DNA of 64,000 nucleotides, taken from positions 1,178,001 to 1,242,000 of the forward strand of contig NZ_JAJEJT010000003.1 of NCBI RefSeq assembly GCF_021390645.1. Reading direction: 5' to 3'. Origin of the DNA: Paraburkholderia flagellata. GTDB taxonomy: Bacteria; Pseudomonadota; Gammaproteobacteria; Burkholderiales; Burkholderiaceae. Position 1 is the first letter of the stretch. Every line of letters starts with the position of its first letter. The notes under the pieces were generated by a model. The model was not told the DNA's origin. It did not search any database and saw only the letters and a program-made list of their open reading frames with translations. This document shows, piece after piece, positions 34,875-45,774 of this stretch. The position numbers and the translations under genes were made by a program.

Positions 34875-37798
34875 TCAGGCAGGCAAGGATACCAGGGCGT
34901 AGCACTCACGCGGGCATTCGGAGCAGCCGCTGCGCTGAGCCGCTGGCGGAGTTGGCCAAGACGCTTGATATCGGGTGCCGGCGAGCTGAGGTCGATGAGG
35001 GCGTCAAACTGCGCAAGAAGCACCACGGCCTGAGCGACCTCGTCTCTTTCGATGTGATACGTGGCGAGGTCGAGCGCGGCGCGCAATTTCCACATCACCG
35101 CGCCGTGTTCGCTCGCTAGCGCCATCGCAGTGTTCAGAAAGTGGCGTCCTTGCAATTCGCAATGCATGCGCTCCTCGTGCGCTGAGCCATCCAGCGCGCG
35201 CGCGTGCTGGAGCTCCACCCAGCCTCTGGCCCGAAGCAGTTCGGGCAAGAAATAATATTCGCTGTGGGTTTCGCTGCGCTTGATCGCGTCGTCCAGTCTC
35301 GCACGGGCCTCCGCAAAACGGTGGGCGTTCGCGAACGCCTCGGCACTCAACACAATGAATGGCGCAATTACGCGCCGGAAGCCACGCGTAACAAGTCGCT
35401 GCAGGGCAGGCTCGAGCCTCTCGAGTGCTGGCGCTTCAGCGTCGGACTGAAGATCGATCTGGATGGACAGACATTCCGCGTAGTCTTCCCAGGCCGCGAA
35501 GTGGTGGGTCGCCACTTGCGAGCGCAATAGGGCGAGATACCGCGATGCGGCCAGCAAGTCGCCACATTGAAGCGCGATCGGCACGGCCACGGCGGCAAGT
35601 AGATGGCTGAGCGATGGCTCCAGCGTATCCCGGCGGGCCAGGTTAAGCGAGGATTGCACGAGCTGCAATGCGTGCGCAGGCTTCCCCTGAAGCCAGGCAA
35701 GGCGAGCAAGCGTGCCCTTGCAGAACGTGAGCGGGTCCACGCCGCGCGCGCCGCGGGGCAACGGCTCCGAGCCCGGTTCATCGAGCGCAGCAACGGCGAC
35801 CTCGAGGCGTTCCCGGGCTTGCTCGTGCTCGCCGAAGCAATGGAGCGAAATGCCCAGCATTGCGCCCGCCAGCAGCCGCTCGCCGCGTGGATCGCCATGC
35901 TCAGTGGCCTGCTGCATGCGTGTGGCGTAGCAAATCGATGCGCGAATATCGGCGATCAACAGCGCAGTGTTCCAGAGACCCCACAGGGCTCGAGTCACAA
36001 ACGCGTCATCGCGCCTTGCTTGCGCGAGTCGCAACACGCGTTGCCAAAACGATATTGCAGTCTCGACATGCTCGCCCGCGTACACGAGCGCGGAAGCGTA
36101 GGCTGCGCACAGTCGCATTTCGTAGACAACGTCGACGGAGCCGGTCGGCAGGGTGTCGAGCACATCTAGCGCGCGCCGTGCCCGTTCGCAGCATTCACGG
36201 AAGAGCGATGCATCGTGCAGCGTACCGACCAGCACCCCCGCGAGCGCGATGCCCTGGGCCGGGTCGCCGTTCTCGGAGAAGGCCCGGTCGTATTCGGCGC
36301 GAGCTTCGTCAAGCGAAAGACGCGCTTTGAGATCCGTGCCGTGCCAGCTGACTTCCGCGTGTATGAGTCCGTTCGCTTCAATCCGCTTGTTCATGTAGCG
36401 AATGTGCCGGGAAGCGAGGACGTGCACTTCTCCTTCGTCGCGCAGTTTCTCCATCGCGTAGGCGCGCGTGCTCTTGGTCAGCCGGTACGTTGCGATTGGA
36501 CCGTGAAACTCTACGTTCAAAAGCGACTTGGTCGCGAGTTCCCCGAGAGTCGAAACGACCACTGCGATCGACACGCCGGGGTCCGCCGCGACGGCGCAGA
36601 CCGCATCGAACGTGAAAGTGTCCGTAAAATACCCGAGGCGGCGGAAGAGGATACGCGATGGCGCATCGAGCAGCGCGTAGCTCCACTCGAACGTCGCGCG
36701 CAAGGTTTGGTGCCGCGGCAGTGCAGAACGCGGGCCACCGGTGAGAAGGTCCAATTGTAGGTCGAGCCGCGAAGCCACGCCCTCGACACCGAGAGTCGCC
36801 ACCCGTGCCGCAGCGAGTTCAATGGCAAGCGGCAGACCGTCGAGCCGCCGGCAGATGTCGGCGGCCAGTATGATGCTCTTTTCGTCGGAGGCGCAGTCCA
36901 TTGCGAGTGATCGGGCACGGCACAAGAACAGTTCGACCGCTGAATGTGCGAGCATCTCCTGTGTTGTTAGTCCGGTTTTGGGGACGGCAAGCGGTTCGAG
37001 GCGCAGCACGGATTCAGTGCGAATGTGCAGGGTTTCGCGGCTCGTCACGAGCACGCGCATTGACGAATTGCGCGCCACCAGTGCCTCCACGAGCCGGGCC
37101 ACGACTTCGATCACATGCTCGGCGTTGTCGAGCACCAGGAGGCCTATGGACTCGGCGAAGACATCGTATAGCGTGTCCGTGCGGCGCTGTCTACCATCCA
37201 TGGGAAACTTCAGCGCGTCAGCGAGGATGTCGGAGACATCCTCGCTGGATGACGCCATGGCAAGTTCTACGAAGCATTTCGCCCCGCCGCTTCGACAATG
37301 GACTTCATTGGCAACGTGAAGGGCGAGCGCGGTCTTGCCGACGCCGCCCGCGCCGACGATTGTCGTGACCTGTCCTTGTTCGAGGTGGTCGCGGAGTCGT
37401 TCGATCTCTGCGGCGCGCCCGATCAAGGGCGAGACAAGCGGAGGGAGTGCGGGCAGCTGAAGTGCGGTTACGGTTTGCGGACCAGCCTCGCCCGCATCGG
37501 TCGTCTGAGCGTGCCCGGCGATCAACAGATAACCTCGCCCCGGTACGGTCTTGATCAGATCGCGTTCGGCGCCGAGCAGCTTGCGCAATGCCACGATATG
37601 CACCTGCAGTCGATTCTCTTCGACGATCTGGTCCGGCCAGACCGCCTCCATGATTTCGTCTTTCGACAAAATGGCGCCATTGGCACGATAAAGTACTTCG
37701 AGAATATCGAAAGCGCGCGTGCCAACTCGCAGCGAACGGCCATTCTGCTGAATGTTTCGCTGATCGAAACTGACCTGCAACGATCCTATTTGAATCAT
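34817..37798 (-). CDS. winged-helix DNA-binding protein with STAND ATPase and TPR-like C-terminus (long form)
   Basis: A 993-residue regulator. The winged helix (residues about 5-93, FDILEVLYRANGAILSKDEI, then TVPGRGYLLIA) is followed by a STAND ATPase with Walker A G149-A-G-G-V-G-K-T156, LLVLDNAEHV and VLVTSRETLH. From about residue 480 the sequence is an alanine/leucine-rich helical repeat region of TPR character. The N-terminal 470 residues are paralogous to the 492-residue protein at 31598. MalT/LuxR-like signal-integrating activators have a comparable ATPase-TPR plan. The inducer is unknown. Confidence 0.91.
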   Translation of the reverse strand: MIQIGSLQVSFDQRNIQQNGRSLRVGTRAFDILEVLYRANGAILSKDEIMEAVWPDQIVEENRLQVHIVALRKLLGAERDLIKTVPGRGYLLIAGHAQTTDAGEAGPQTVTALQLPALPPLVSPLIGRAAEIERLRDHLEQGQVTTIVGAGGVGKTALALHVANEVHCRSGGAKCFVELAMASSSEDVSDILADALKFPMDGRQRRTDTLYDVFAESIGLLVLDNAEHVIEVVARLVEALVARNSSMRVLVTSRETLHIRTESVLRLEPLAVPKTGLTTQEMLAHSAVELFLCRARSLAMDCASDEKSIILAADICRRLDGLPLAIELAAARVATLGVEGVASRLDLQLDLLTGGPRSALPRHQTLRATFEWSYALLDAPSRILFRRLGYFTDTFTFDAVCAVAADPGVSIAVVVSTLGELATKSLLNVEFHGPIATYRLTKSTRAYAMEKLRDEGEVHVLASRHIRYMNKRIEANGLIHAEVSWHGTDLKARLSLDEARAEYDRAFSENGDPAQGIALAGVLVGTLHDASLFRECCERARRALDVLDTLPTGSVDVVYEMRLCAAYASALVYAGEHVETAISFWQRVLRLAQARRDDAFVTRALWGLWNTALLIADIRASICYATRMQQATEHGDPRGERLLAGAMLGISLHCFGEHEQARERLEVAVAALDEPGSEPLPRGARGVDPLTFCKGTLARLAWLQGKPAHALQLVQSSLNLARRDTLEPSLSHLLAAVAVPIALQCGDLLAASRYLALLRSQVATHHFAAWEDYAECLSIQIDLQSDAEAPALERLEPALQRLVTRGFRRVIAPFIVLSAEAFANAHRFAEARARLDDAIKRSETHSEYYFLPELLRARGWVELQHARALDGSAHEERMHCELQGRHFLNTAMALASEHGAVMWKLRAALDLATYHIERDEVAQAVVLLAQFDALIDLSSPAPDIKRLGQLRQRLSAAAAPNARVSATPWYPCLPDQARVRRRVSLGNSPYWRW

Positions 37799-38463
37799 GG
37801 TCGTCTCCGGCTGGCCAGAGCGTGATTATCTTGACGGTGCATCCGATCGATCGTAGGCGAAGCAGCGAGAGGCCCCCAATGCAGAGCCATTTTTGCGTTC
37901 CGGGTCTGCCGGGACGCGAATGAGCGTTGCATCGCATCTTTCAATGTGACGATCCGCACGGCGAAGTGTAAGCAAGGATTAGTGAGACGTCTTGAACAAA
38001 AATGCGCAGATCAAGGCGAATAGATTGGCCTCAAACTCGCCAGAGAGCCGGTATCGTCTGTTTTACTCATAGTCGCGCAGCGCGGTACGCGGCATTGGCG
38101 CTTGTCAGGCAGCATGTATAAATGTCACGCGAGAGCCGGTTTTTTCGTAACGTGGCGATGGAGCCGCTTGTAACTCGTACCACACACGATTTCACTTGTC
38201 CGGAGTGCTGGATTGACGAAAGGCAGCTTGAGGACACCGTGACGACGAACGGCGCAAGCGAAAACGTCAAGTACGTCTTCCTGCCATATGAGCGGAATCC
38301 AGACATGCCGCAAGAGGGGCGAGACCGGAAGGAAGGCGCCTCCGCCCTCGAATCGGTCACCGTACGTCAAGCGGGGGAGCGAAGTCGTGAGCGGGGCTGC
38401 CGCCTGTCCCCGTGTTTCGTCGCGTGTTGCGCACGGCGTCGCGGACCTCGACGGAAATACCGG

Positions 38464-38931
38464 TTAGTGCTCCAGTTCGAATCGACGGGCCGATGCCAAA
38501 TGAACATCGAGCCCCCCGGAGGACTCCAGCACGCTAGCGAGAATTGTGTGGTTCGCGTTGCCCGGCTGGGTGCCACGCCGAGAGGGGCGGTAGACGGGGT
38601 CGCCACGGTTGACGGTCCTGCCCGTCAGGGTGCAAACCGTCTTGTGGCGCGAACGGGTGCGTTTCCAAAGTTGATCCGCGTAATGGCCGCACGTGGCGTC
38701 ATACCAGCAGAGCGAGACAACTGTACTCGAAACGCGTTCGAGTATGCGGATATGGCCAGAAAACGGAACGTGGGAAGCCGATCGAGCTGTCCCATGCCGC
38801 GTCCGCCCGCGATCCGTTTTGCGCGTTGCGCTTTCCTGATGCATGGCCTCGATGTCCGCGGACGCGCGAGAGGCTCGTTCGAGTGAGACGATGGTTTGCT
38901 TCCACGGGTCGTCGTTTGCGCAGGGGGCCAT
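38464..38931 (-). CDS. DUF3331 domain-containing protein
   Basis: A 155-residue protein of a small family I recall mainly from Burkholderiaceae. The characteristic core is HIRILERVSSTVVSLCWYDA, then TCGHYADQLWKR, CTLTGRTVNRGDPVYRPSRR and NANHTILASVL, with conserved CxLTG and RGDPVYRP motifs. The function is unknown. The ATG at 38931 begins the likely protein (MAPCAND); the frame stays open about 90 bp upstream into a sequence repeated at 52853-53012. A decayed relative lies beside that second repeat. Recognition is by remembered family pattern. Confidence 0.7.
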   Translation of the reverse strand: MAPCANDDPWKQTIVSLERASRASADIEAMHQESATRKTDRGRTRHGTARSASHVPFSGHIRILERVSSTVVSLCWYDATCGHYADQLWKRTRSRHKTVCTLTGRTVNRGDPVYRPSRRGTQPGNANHTILASVLESSGGLDVHLASARRFELEH

Positions 38932-39076
38932 TTGGTCAGTTCTGTATCGTAAGTAAGCATGCGATTGGGGACAGGCAAGGCCGCCTGGGCGTGTTGCCGT
39001 TCCGGGCGCCACGCGGGACAACATCGCGTTGAGGCCGCACAGGTGACGCTATTGTGGATCGCTACTGCTAAAAGGT
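38911..39076. repeat. dispersed direct repeat R2, copy 1 (DUF3331 gene 5' region)
   Basis: From CGTTTGCGCAGGGG to ACTGCTAAAAGGT this block closely matches 52853-53012 in the same orientation, with several small indels. It covers the start codon region and upstream sequence of the DUF3331 gene. The rest of 37799-38463 and 39077-39167 holds no gene I can support. Confidence 0.85.
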
Positions 39077-39167
39077 CCTGCGCAGGAAGGTAAAAAAAAC
39101 TGAACCGCCGAAGGCGCAGCAAGGGCGCCAGCCGGCAACAGCCCGCTGGCCGCATGTCACTGCGATG

Positions 39168-39353
39168 TTAGTTAGGGATGGATACAAAGGCCGGATAGCC
39201 GATATGGCTTGGCCCGTTGCCGCTAAAGAATGTGTCCAGGCCGGCCATGTTGAGGCGCAGCGCGGCACGCAAATATGCAGAGCGGTTTGGGTTGGCGATG
39301 AACGGGCCGCCGGACGCGAAGAGATTCGCGCCGCCGCTTTCGAGCGAACTCGG
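39168..39353 (-). pseudogene. Old Yellow Enzyme C-terminal fragment
   Basis: The minus frame reads SSLESGGANLFASGGPFIAN then PNRSAYLRAALRLNMAG and SHIGYPAF before the stop. This is the flavin phosphate loop and C-terminus of an OYE (compare GRPFIANPDL and YGG..GYTDYP in the intact genes). The catalytic barrel is missing. It lies between the two repeat elements R2 and R1. Confidence 0.75.
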
Positions 39354-39389
39354 CAACGCAGATCATGGGTGGCCTTAGCCGGCAACCGG

Positions 39390-39508
39390 AGCCCTGCCGG
39401 CATCTGACTGAGGCATTAAGCATATTTAAATGCCGGAAAAGGATCTTTTATTTCCGCGCCACTAAGCTTCGTTCCCGATGCAGGGTGTGGCCCGCTTGCA
39501 TCGTGGAC
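39390..39508. repeat. dispersed direct repeat R1, copy 1
   Basis: The block contains GCATATTTAAATGCCGGAAA and ends CTTGCATCGTGGAC; it matches 54069-54193 at roughly 80-85 percent by eye, same orientation. GCATATTTAAATGC is a near-palindrome and AT-rich, so R1 may be a promoter or operator. It lies about 65 bp before the haloperoxidase-like gene. Confidence 0.8.
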
Positions 39509-39573
39509 AACAGCAACGTGCGGACTCATCACGCGCCACCGCGCGTAGGGGTATGCAACGAGGGAGAACAAGG

Positions 39574-40557
39574 ATGAGTTTGCAAGAGAGTACGATCGCG
39601 CCGTCGCGGACGCGACGCAGAATTCTTTCGGTTGGCGCAGGCGTGGTCGGTACGGTCGCCATGTCGGGTCTGCCCGCGGTGGCGTCGGCTGCCGGCGGCA
39701 CGGCCTCGCATACTGCCAACGAGCATCAGCGTAACGGCAGCTACGTGAAGGCCAAGGATGGCACCGAGATCTACGTCAAGGCCTGGGGCACGGGCGCCCC
39801 GGTGGTCTTCTCGCACGGCTGGCCGCTTTCGGCGGATGCGTGGGATCCGCAGATGCTCTATCTGGTAAGTCAGGGATATCGCGTGATCGCACATGACCGT
39901 CGCGGGCACGGCCGCTCGGGCCAGCCATTTGCCGGAAACGATATGGATACCTATGCAGATGATCTGGCGGCTGTGCTCGACGCGCTCGATGTGCACAACG
40001 CCATGCTCGTCGGCCATTCGACGGGCGGCGGTGAGGTCGCGCACTACATCGGCCGGCACGGTTCGAAACGGGTGACAAAGGTAGTGTTGATCGGTGCCGT
40101 GCCGCCGCAGATGGTCAAGTCGGCGACCAATCCCGGTGGCCTGCCCATGCCCGTTTTCGACGGCATTCGCGACGGCGTAGCAGCCAATCGCTCGCAGTTC
40201 TATCTCGACCTCGCAACGCCGTTCTATGGCTTCAACCGCCCTAACGCAAAGGTGTCGCAGGGTCTCGTTCAGGACTTCTGGCGGCAGGGCATGCAAGGCT
40301 CGATCAAAGGCCAGTACGAGTGCATCAAGCAGTTCTCCGAGGTCGACTACACGGAAGACCTGAAGAGGATGGACATGCCAACCCTCATCCTCCACGGCGA
40401 CGATGATCAGATCGTGCCGATCGATGATTCTGCGCGTCTGTCGGTGAAGCTCATCAAGCACGCCACCCTCAAAGTCTATCCGGGCGCGCCGCATGGTATG
40501 TGCAGCACGCATTTCGCCCAGGTGAACGCGGATCTGCTGGCGTTCCTGAGGGCATAA
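39574..40557 (+). CDS. alpha/beta hydrolase, non-heme haloperoxidase-like, Tat-exported
   Basis: A 327-residue protein. The N-terminus has a twin-arginine-type signal ([20 protein letters not shown], then A-rich region). The mature part is the cofactor-free chloroperoxidase/esterase fold: [15 protein letters not shown] (oxyanion), nucleophile elbow [19 protein letters not shown] (acid) and YPGAPHGM (His). Such enzymes act as esterases and, with organic acids, as perhydrolases. ATG 39574 follows AAGGATG and GGGAG. It opens the peroxide/electrophile-stress block. Confidence 0.92.
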   Translation: MSLQESTIAPSRTRRRILSVGAGVVGTVAMSGLPAVASAAGGTASHTANEHQRNGSYVKAKDGTEIYVKAWGTGAPVVFSHGWPLSADAWDPQMLYLVSQGYRVIAHDRRGHGRSGQPFAGNDMDTYADDLAAVLDALDVHNAMLVGHSTGGGEVAHYIGRHGSKRVTKVVLIGAVPPQMVKSATNPGGLPMPVFDGIRDGVAANRSQFYLDLATPFYGFNRPNAKVSQGLVQDFWRQGMQGSIKGQYECIKQFSEVDYTEDLKRMDMPTLILHGDDDQIVPIDDSARLSVKLIKHATLKVYPGAPHGMCSTHFAQVNADLLAFLRA

Positions 40558-40718
40558 GGCCGGTTTCGAGGAAAGCTGTCCGGAGGCTCTTCGGCTGCGC
40601 CGGCACGCATTGCAAAGGCGAGGCCAGAGTCGTCCGAAAAGCGCGCGAACTCGAACCCCGTGGAGAGACCGATAGCATTCGCTCGCGCATCGCGACAGGC
40701 GTGGGCAAGGAGCGCGTC

Positions 40719-41417
40719 ATGAAATATGAGCTTGCGGCAACACCGGACGAAGTGGCGGGCGTGTGTATTCCGCGCACCGCGCTCGCGGCGCTCGCCGTCG
40801 AGAACGTCTGCGCCGTGCTCGATCCGGTTCTGGTGGGACACGCTCATCGTGTGTTCGTGTTCGCTGCGCTCGCCGCCCTTAGCGAGCGGCATGCATGCGA
40901 CGCCGAAATCCTCTACGTGAGCGCGATGTACGCGAACATGGGCCTGAGCCCAGCCTATGCGCACTCGAGCTCGCGTTATGAGGTGGACAGCGCGGACGCG
41001 GCGCGCGTGCTGCTTGCGGGGGTCTCGCCGCGCGTGGCCGAGGACGTGTGGCGTGCGATCGCGCTGCACACCACGCCGGGCATTCCAGAGCATGTTTCGC
41101 CACTTGCGCGGCTGCTGGCGCGAGCCGCGGGGACCGATCTAGTCGGTGCGAACTATGACGCTTATACGTGCGCCGAGCACGCGGCCATTCTCGCAGCCTA
41201 TCCGCGCGGAGCCACGTTCAGCGAAGACGTGATCCGGGCGATAGGCAGCGGTGTCGCCCATCGTCCGCAGACGACGAGCGGCACGTGGAGCGCGGACATT
41301 CTTGCCCGCCTCGATCCCGACTACTGCCGGCTGAATTATTGCGGGCTCATTCTCGGCTCGCGCTGGACTCAGCCGGACAACAACTTTTTTTCTCACTCAA
41401 GAAGACATAAATCATGA
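40719..41417 (+). CDS. HD-domain (cyanamide hydratase-like) protein with degenerate HD motif
   Basis: A 232-residue protein resembling bacterial HD-domain/cyanamide hydratase-like hydrolases: HAHRVFVFAALAALSERHAC, then EILYVSAMYANMGLSPAY and ALHTTPGIPEHVSPLARLL. In the family the second block reads AALLHDLGL, with the His-Asp metal pair; here it is SAMYANMGL, so both residues are replaced (Ala-Asn). Metal-dependent phosphohydrolase or hydratase activity is therefore doubtful. AAGGAG precedes the ATG. Its last bases overlap the BON gene start (ATGA), so the two are translationally coupled. Confidence 0.8.
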   Translation: MKYELAATPDEVAGVCIPRTALAALAVENVCAVLDPVLVGHAHRVFVFAALAALSERHACDAEILYVSAMYANMGLSPAYAHSSSRYEVDSADAARVLLAGVSPRVAEDVWRAIALHTTPGIPEHVSPLARLLARAAGTDLVGANYDAYTCAEHAAILAAYPRGATFSEDVIRAIGSGVAHRPQTTSGTWSADILARLDPDYCRLNYCGLILGSRWTQPDNNFFSHSRRHKS

Positions 41418-41809
41418 AGCACTGTTTCATTCCGATGCTGGCCGCACTCGCATTTACAAGCGTTCAGGCCTTGGCCGCCGATGCGGCAACGTCTTATTCG
41501 CCGCCTGTCGTGGCGCAAGTGCCGTACGCCGCGTCGGGTGCGGCACAGGATAAAGCGGCGCGCAAAGCGGCTCACAAGGCAGCGAAACTCGCTGACCGCC
41601 ATCTGGCGGCAAACGTGCGCAAGGCGCTGACGAAGCAGCGCGATGTGGCAATGGCAAACGTCGTCGTGCTCGCGAAAACGGGTGTTGTCACGCTCACAGG
41701 ATCGGTTCCCGAGACTACCCAGATCGCGGCCGCGCAGCAGCACGCGCAAGACGTGGAAGGCGTGAGCCAGGTCGTCAACCGACTGACATTGCGCACGCCG
41801 GGCAACTGA
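41414..41809 (+). CDS. secreted BON domain protein
   Basis: A 131-residue protein with signal peptide (ending QALAADA). A basic, Ala-rich linker (AARKAAHKAAKLADRH) precedes one BON domain (VRKALTKQRDVAMANVVVLA, then GVVTLTGSVPET and GVSQVVNRLTL). BON proteins such as OsmY sit in the periplasm and bind membranes or stabilise envelopes under stress. It overlaps the HD gene by 4 bp. A related BON protein lies at 54495-54854, just outside the other repeat copy. The gap to katG (41810-42341) holds an operator-like repeat but no supported gene. Confidence 0.88.
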   Translation: MKHCFIPMLAALAFTSVQALAADAATSYSPPVVAQVPYAASGAAQDKAARKAAHKAAKLADRHLAANVRKALTKQRDVAMANVVVLAKTGVVTLTGSVPETTQIAAAQQHAQDVEGVSQVVNRLTLRTPGN

Positions 41810-42077
41810 GCGGCCATGAGGCGGTGGACGTATGCGCTGCGGAGCTGCCACGGCGTGAGTCCGGCATCCGGTCAGGCGCATGCTGCCCGAAAGCTCAGCC
41901 GGCTTTACGCCGGCTTGCGCGGATTGCGGGGCGACTCGTTGAACGTATGGAGTACGCCATTCAGGGAGGTGGCAAATTTTTGGGCGATTCACGCGTCGAT
42001 ATCCTCGGGCACCCGCAGGGCGTAAATCCACTTGTGTGGCTCCGTCAACTTGACTAGCGGACCTGGCAATACTCAAA

Positions 42078-42110
42078 ATTGAATAGGTATGAGTAGGTAT
42101 CCTAATCAAT
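42078..42110. promoter_or_regulatory. operator-like imperfect inverted repeat upstream of katG
   Basis: ATTGAATAGG and CCTAATCAAT (9 of 10 paired) flank two tandem decamers GAATAGGTAT and GAGTAGGTAT. The block is about 230 bp before the chosen katG ATG. OxyR sites are built from ATAG/CTAT half-sites, so an OxyR-like role is conceivable but unproven; no oxyR gene is in the window. Confidence 0.4.
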
Positions 42111-42167
42111 TTATAAAAACCGTCCATACAGCTGTCCATCCATACCATGCGGCGATGCGTATCTTGA

Positions 42168-44522
<2,355 letters not shown>

Positions 44523-44671
44523 AGCGGGGCAGCGGGTAACCGGCTGCCTGGCGCCTGCCATCGAGGCTGGCGCAGCGGAAGGTTCGCTGTCGGTCGAAGG
44601 CGCGCCCGACGCCGCTGCGCAAAGCCTTTACCTACTTAATCGTTTTTTCACTCTCAACCTGGAGAAGCAAC

Positions 44672-45358
44672 ATGAAAGTCCTGATGGTTCTGACCTCGCA
44701 CGACCAGCTCGGCAACACCGGCCGCAAGACCGGCTTCTGGCTCGAAGAACTGGCCGCCCCTTACTACGCTTTCAAGGATGCCGGCGCGCAGATCGTGTTG
44801 GCCTCGCCCAAGGGCGGCCAGCCGCCGCTCGACCCCAAGAGCAACGAACCGGCCTTCCAGACAGAGGAAACCCGCCGCTTCGAGGCCGACGCGCAGGCAA
44901 CGGCTCAACTGGCTGCGACCGTGCGTCTGGACAGCGTGAACCAGGCTGACTTCGATACGGTGTTCTATCCGGGCGGCCACGGCCCGCTGTGGGATCTGGC
45001 CGAAGACGGGCACTCGATCGCGCTGATCGAATCCTTCCTCGCGGCGCGTAAGCCGATCGCGCTGGTCTGCCACGCGCCGGGCGTACTGCGCCATGTCAGG
45101 AAGCCCGATGGCAGGCCGCTGGTCCAAGGCAAGAAAGTCACCGGCTTCACCAACACCGAGGAAGCTGCGGTGCAACTCACCGACGTGGTGCCGTTTCTGG
45201 TCGAAGACGAACTCACGGCTCTGGGCGGTAACTTCACGCGCGGCGATGACTGGGCCTCGTATGTGGTGAGCGATGGTCTGCTGATTACTGGCCAGAACCC
45301 CGGTTCCTCTGCCGAGGCCGCGAAATTGTTGCTCAAGCAACTCAGTGCAGGCAGGTAA
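44672..45358 (+). CDS. DJ-1/PfpI superfamily protein (type 1 glutamine amidotransferase-like)
   Basis: A 228-residue protein of the Hsp31/YhbO-like class. The nucleophile elbow is IALVCHAPGVL; the acid region is TVFYPGGHGPLWDLAED and TGQNPGSS closes the domain. Relatives are chaperones, proteases or glyoxalase III-type enzymes that remove methylglyoxal and protein glycation. The gene is 150 bp after katG with a GGAG site, and 2 bp before a DUF1330 gene. A role in carbonyl or electrophile stress is inferred from context. Confidence 0.9.
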   Translation: MKVLMVLTSHDQLGNTGRKTGFWLEELAAPYYAFKDAGAQIVLASPKGGQPPLDPKSNEPAFQTEETRRFEADAQATAQLAATVRLDSVNQADFDTVFYPGGHGPLWDLAEDGHSIALIESFLAARKPIALVCHAPGVLRHVRKPDGRPLVQGKKVTGFTNTEEAAVQLTDVVPFLVEDELTALGGNFTRGDDWASYVVSDGLLITGQNPGSSAEAAKLLLKQLSAGR

Positions 45359-45360
45359 TC

Positions 45361-45666
45361 GTGAGCGCCTACGTGGTGATGATCCGCGAGCGCGTGACGA
45401 ACCAGGCAGCGATGGACACCTACGCCAAATTGGCCCCGCTCGCGCGTGAAGGACACAACATTGAACGTCTGGCTTTCTACGGCGAGCTGGACATGCTGGA
45501 AGGTGCGCCCGTCGACGGCGTGGTCATCAACCGCTTCGCGACGATGGAAGACGCCCGTCGCTGGTACGACAGCTCGGCTTATAAGGCTGCACGCGTTCAC
45601 CGCCAGCGCGGCGCGAACTACCGCGTTTTCATCGTCGAAGGCGTCGACGCGAAACCGGTGGCTTGA
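45361..45666 (+). CDS. DUF1330 domain-containing protein
   Basis: A 101-residue protein of the dimeric alpha/beta-barrel DUF1330 family: YVVMIRERVTNQAAMDTYAK, then GVVINRFATMEDARRWYDS and YRVFIVEG. The biochemical function of the family is not established. It begins with GTG two bases after the stop of the DJ-1-like gene, so both are very likely co-translated. Confidence 0.88.
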   Translation: MSAYVVMIRERVTNQAAMDTYAKLAPLAREGHNIERLAFYGELDMLEGAPVDGVVINRFATMEDARRWYDSSAYKAARVHRQRGANYRVFIVEGVDAKPVA

Positions 45667-45774
45667 TGGCCGCGACACAACATGGAAAGTCCTGGCGGTG
45701 TGGTTGCCCGGATGCAACCGCATCAGCGCAGGGCTGAGGCGATAACTTTCTCTAACAGAAAAGAGGTGATTGTG

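Noticed and set aside
38122..38886. 254-codon plus-strand frame opposite the DUF3331 gene
   Set aside because: No family similarity; the minus strand carries the DUF3331 motifs. It has Cys and Arg in a random-looking pattern.
41824..42057. 77-codon frame after the BON gene ending in FLGDSRVDILGHPQGVNPLV
   Set aside because: Looks partly protein-like, but no ribosome site or family could be found and the opposite strand looks equally plausible.
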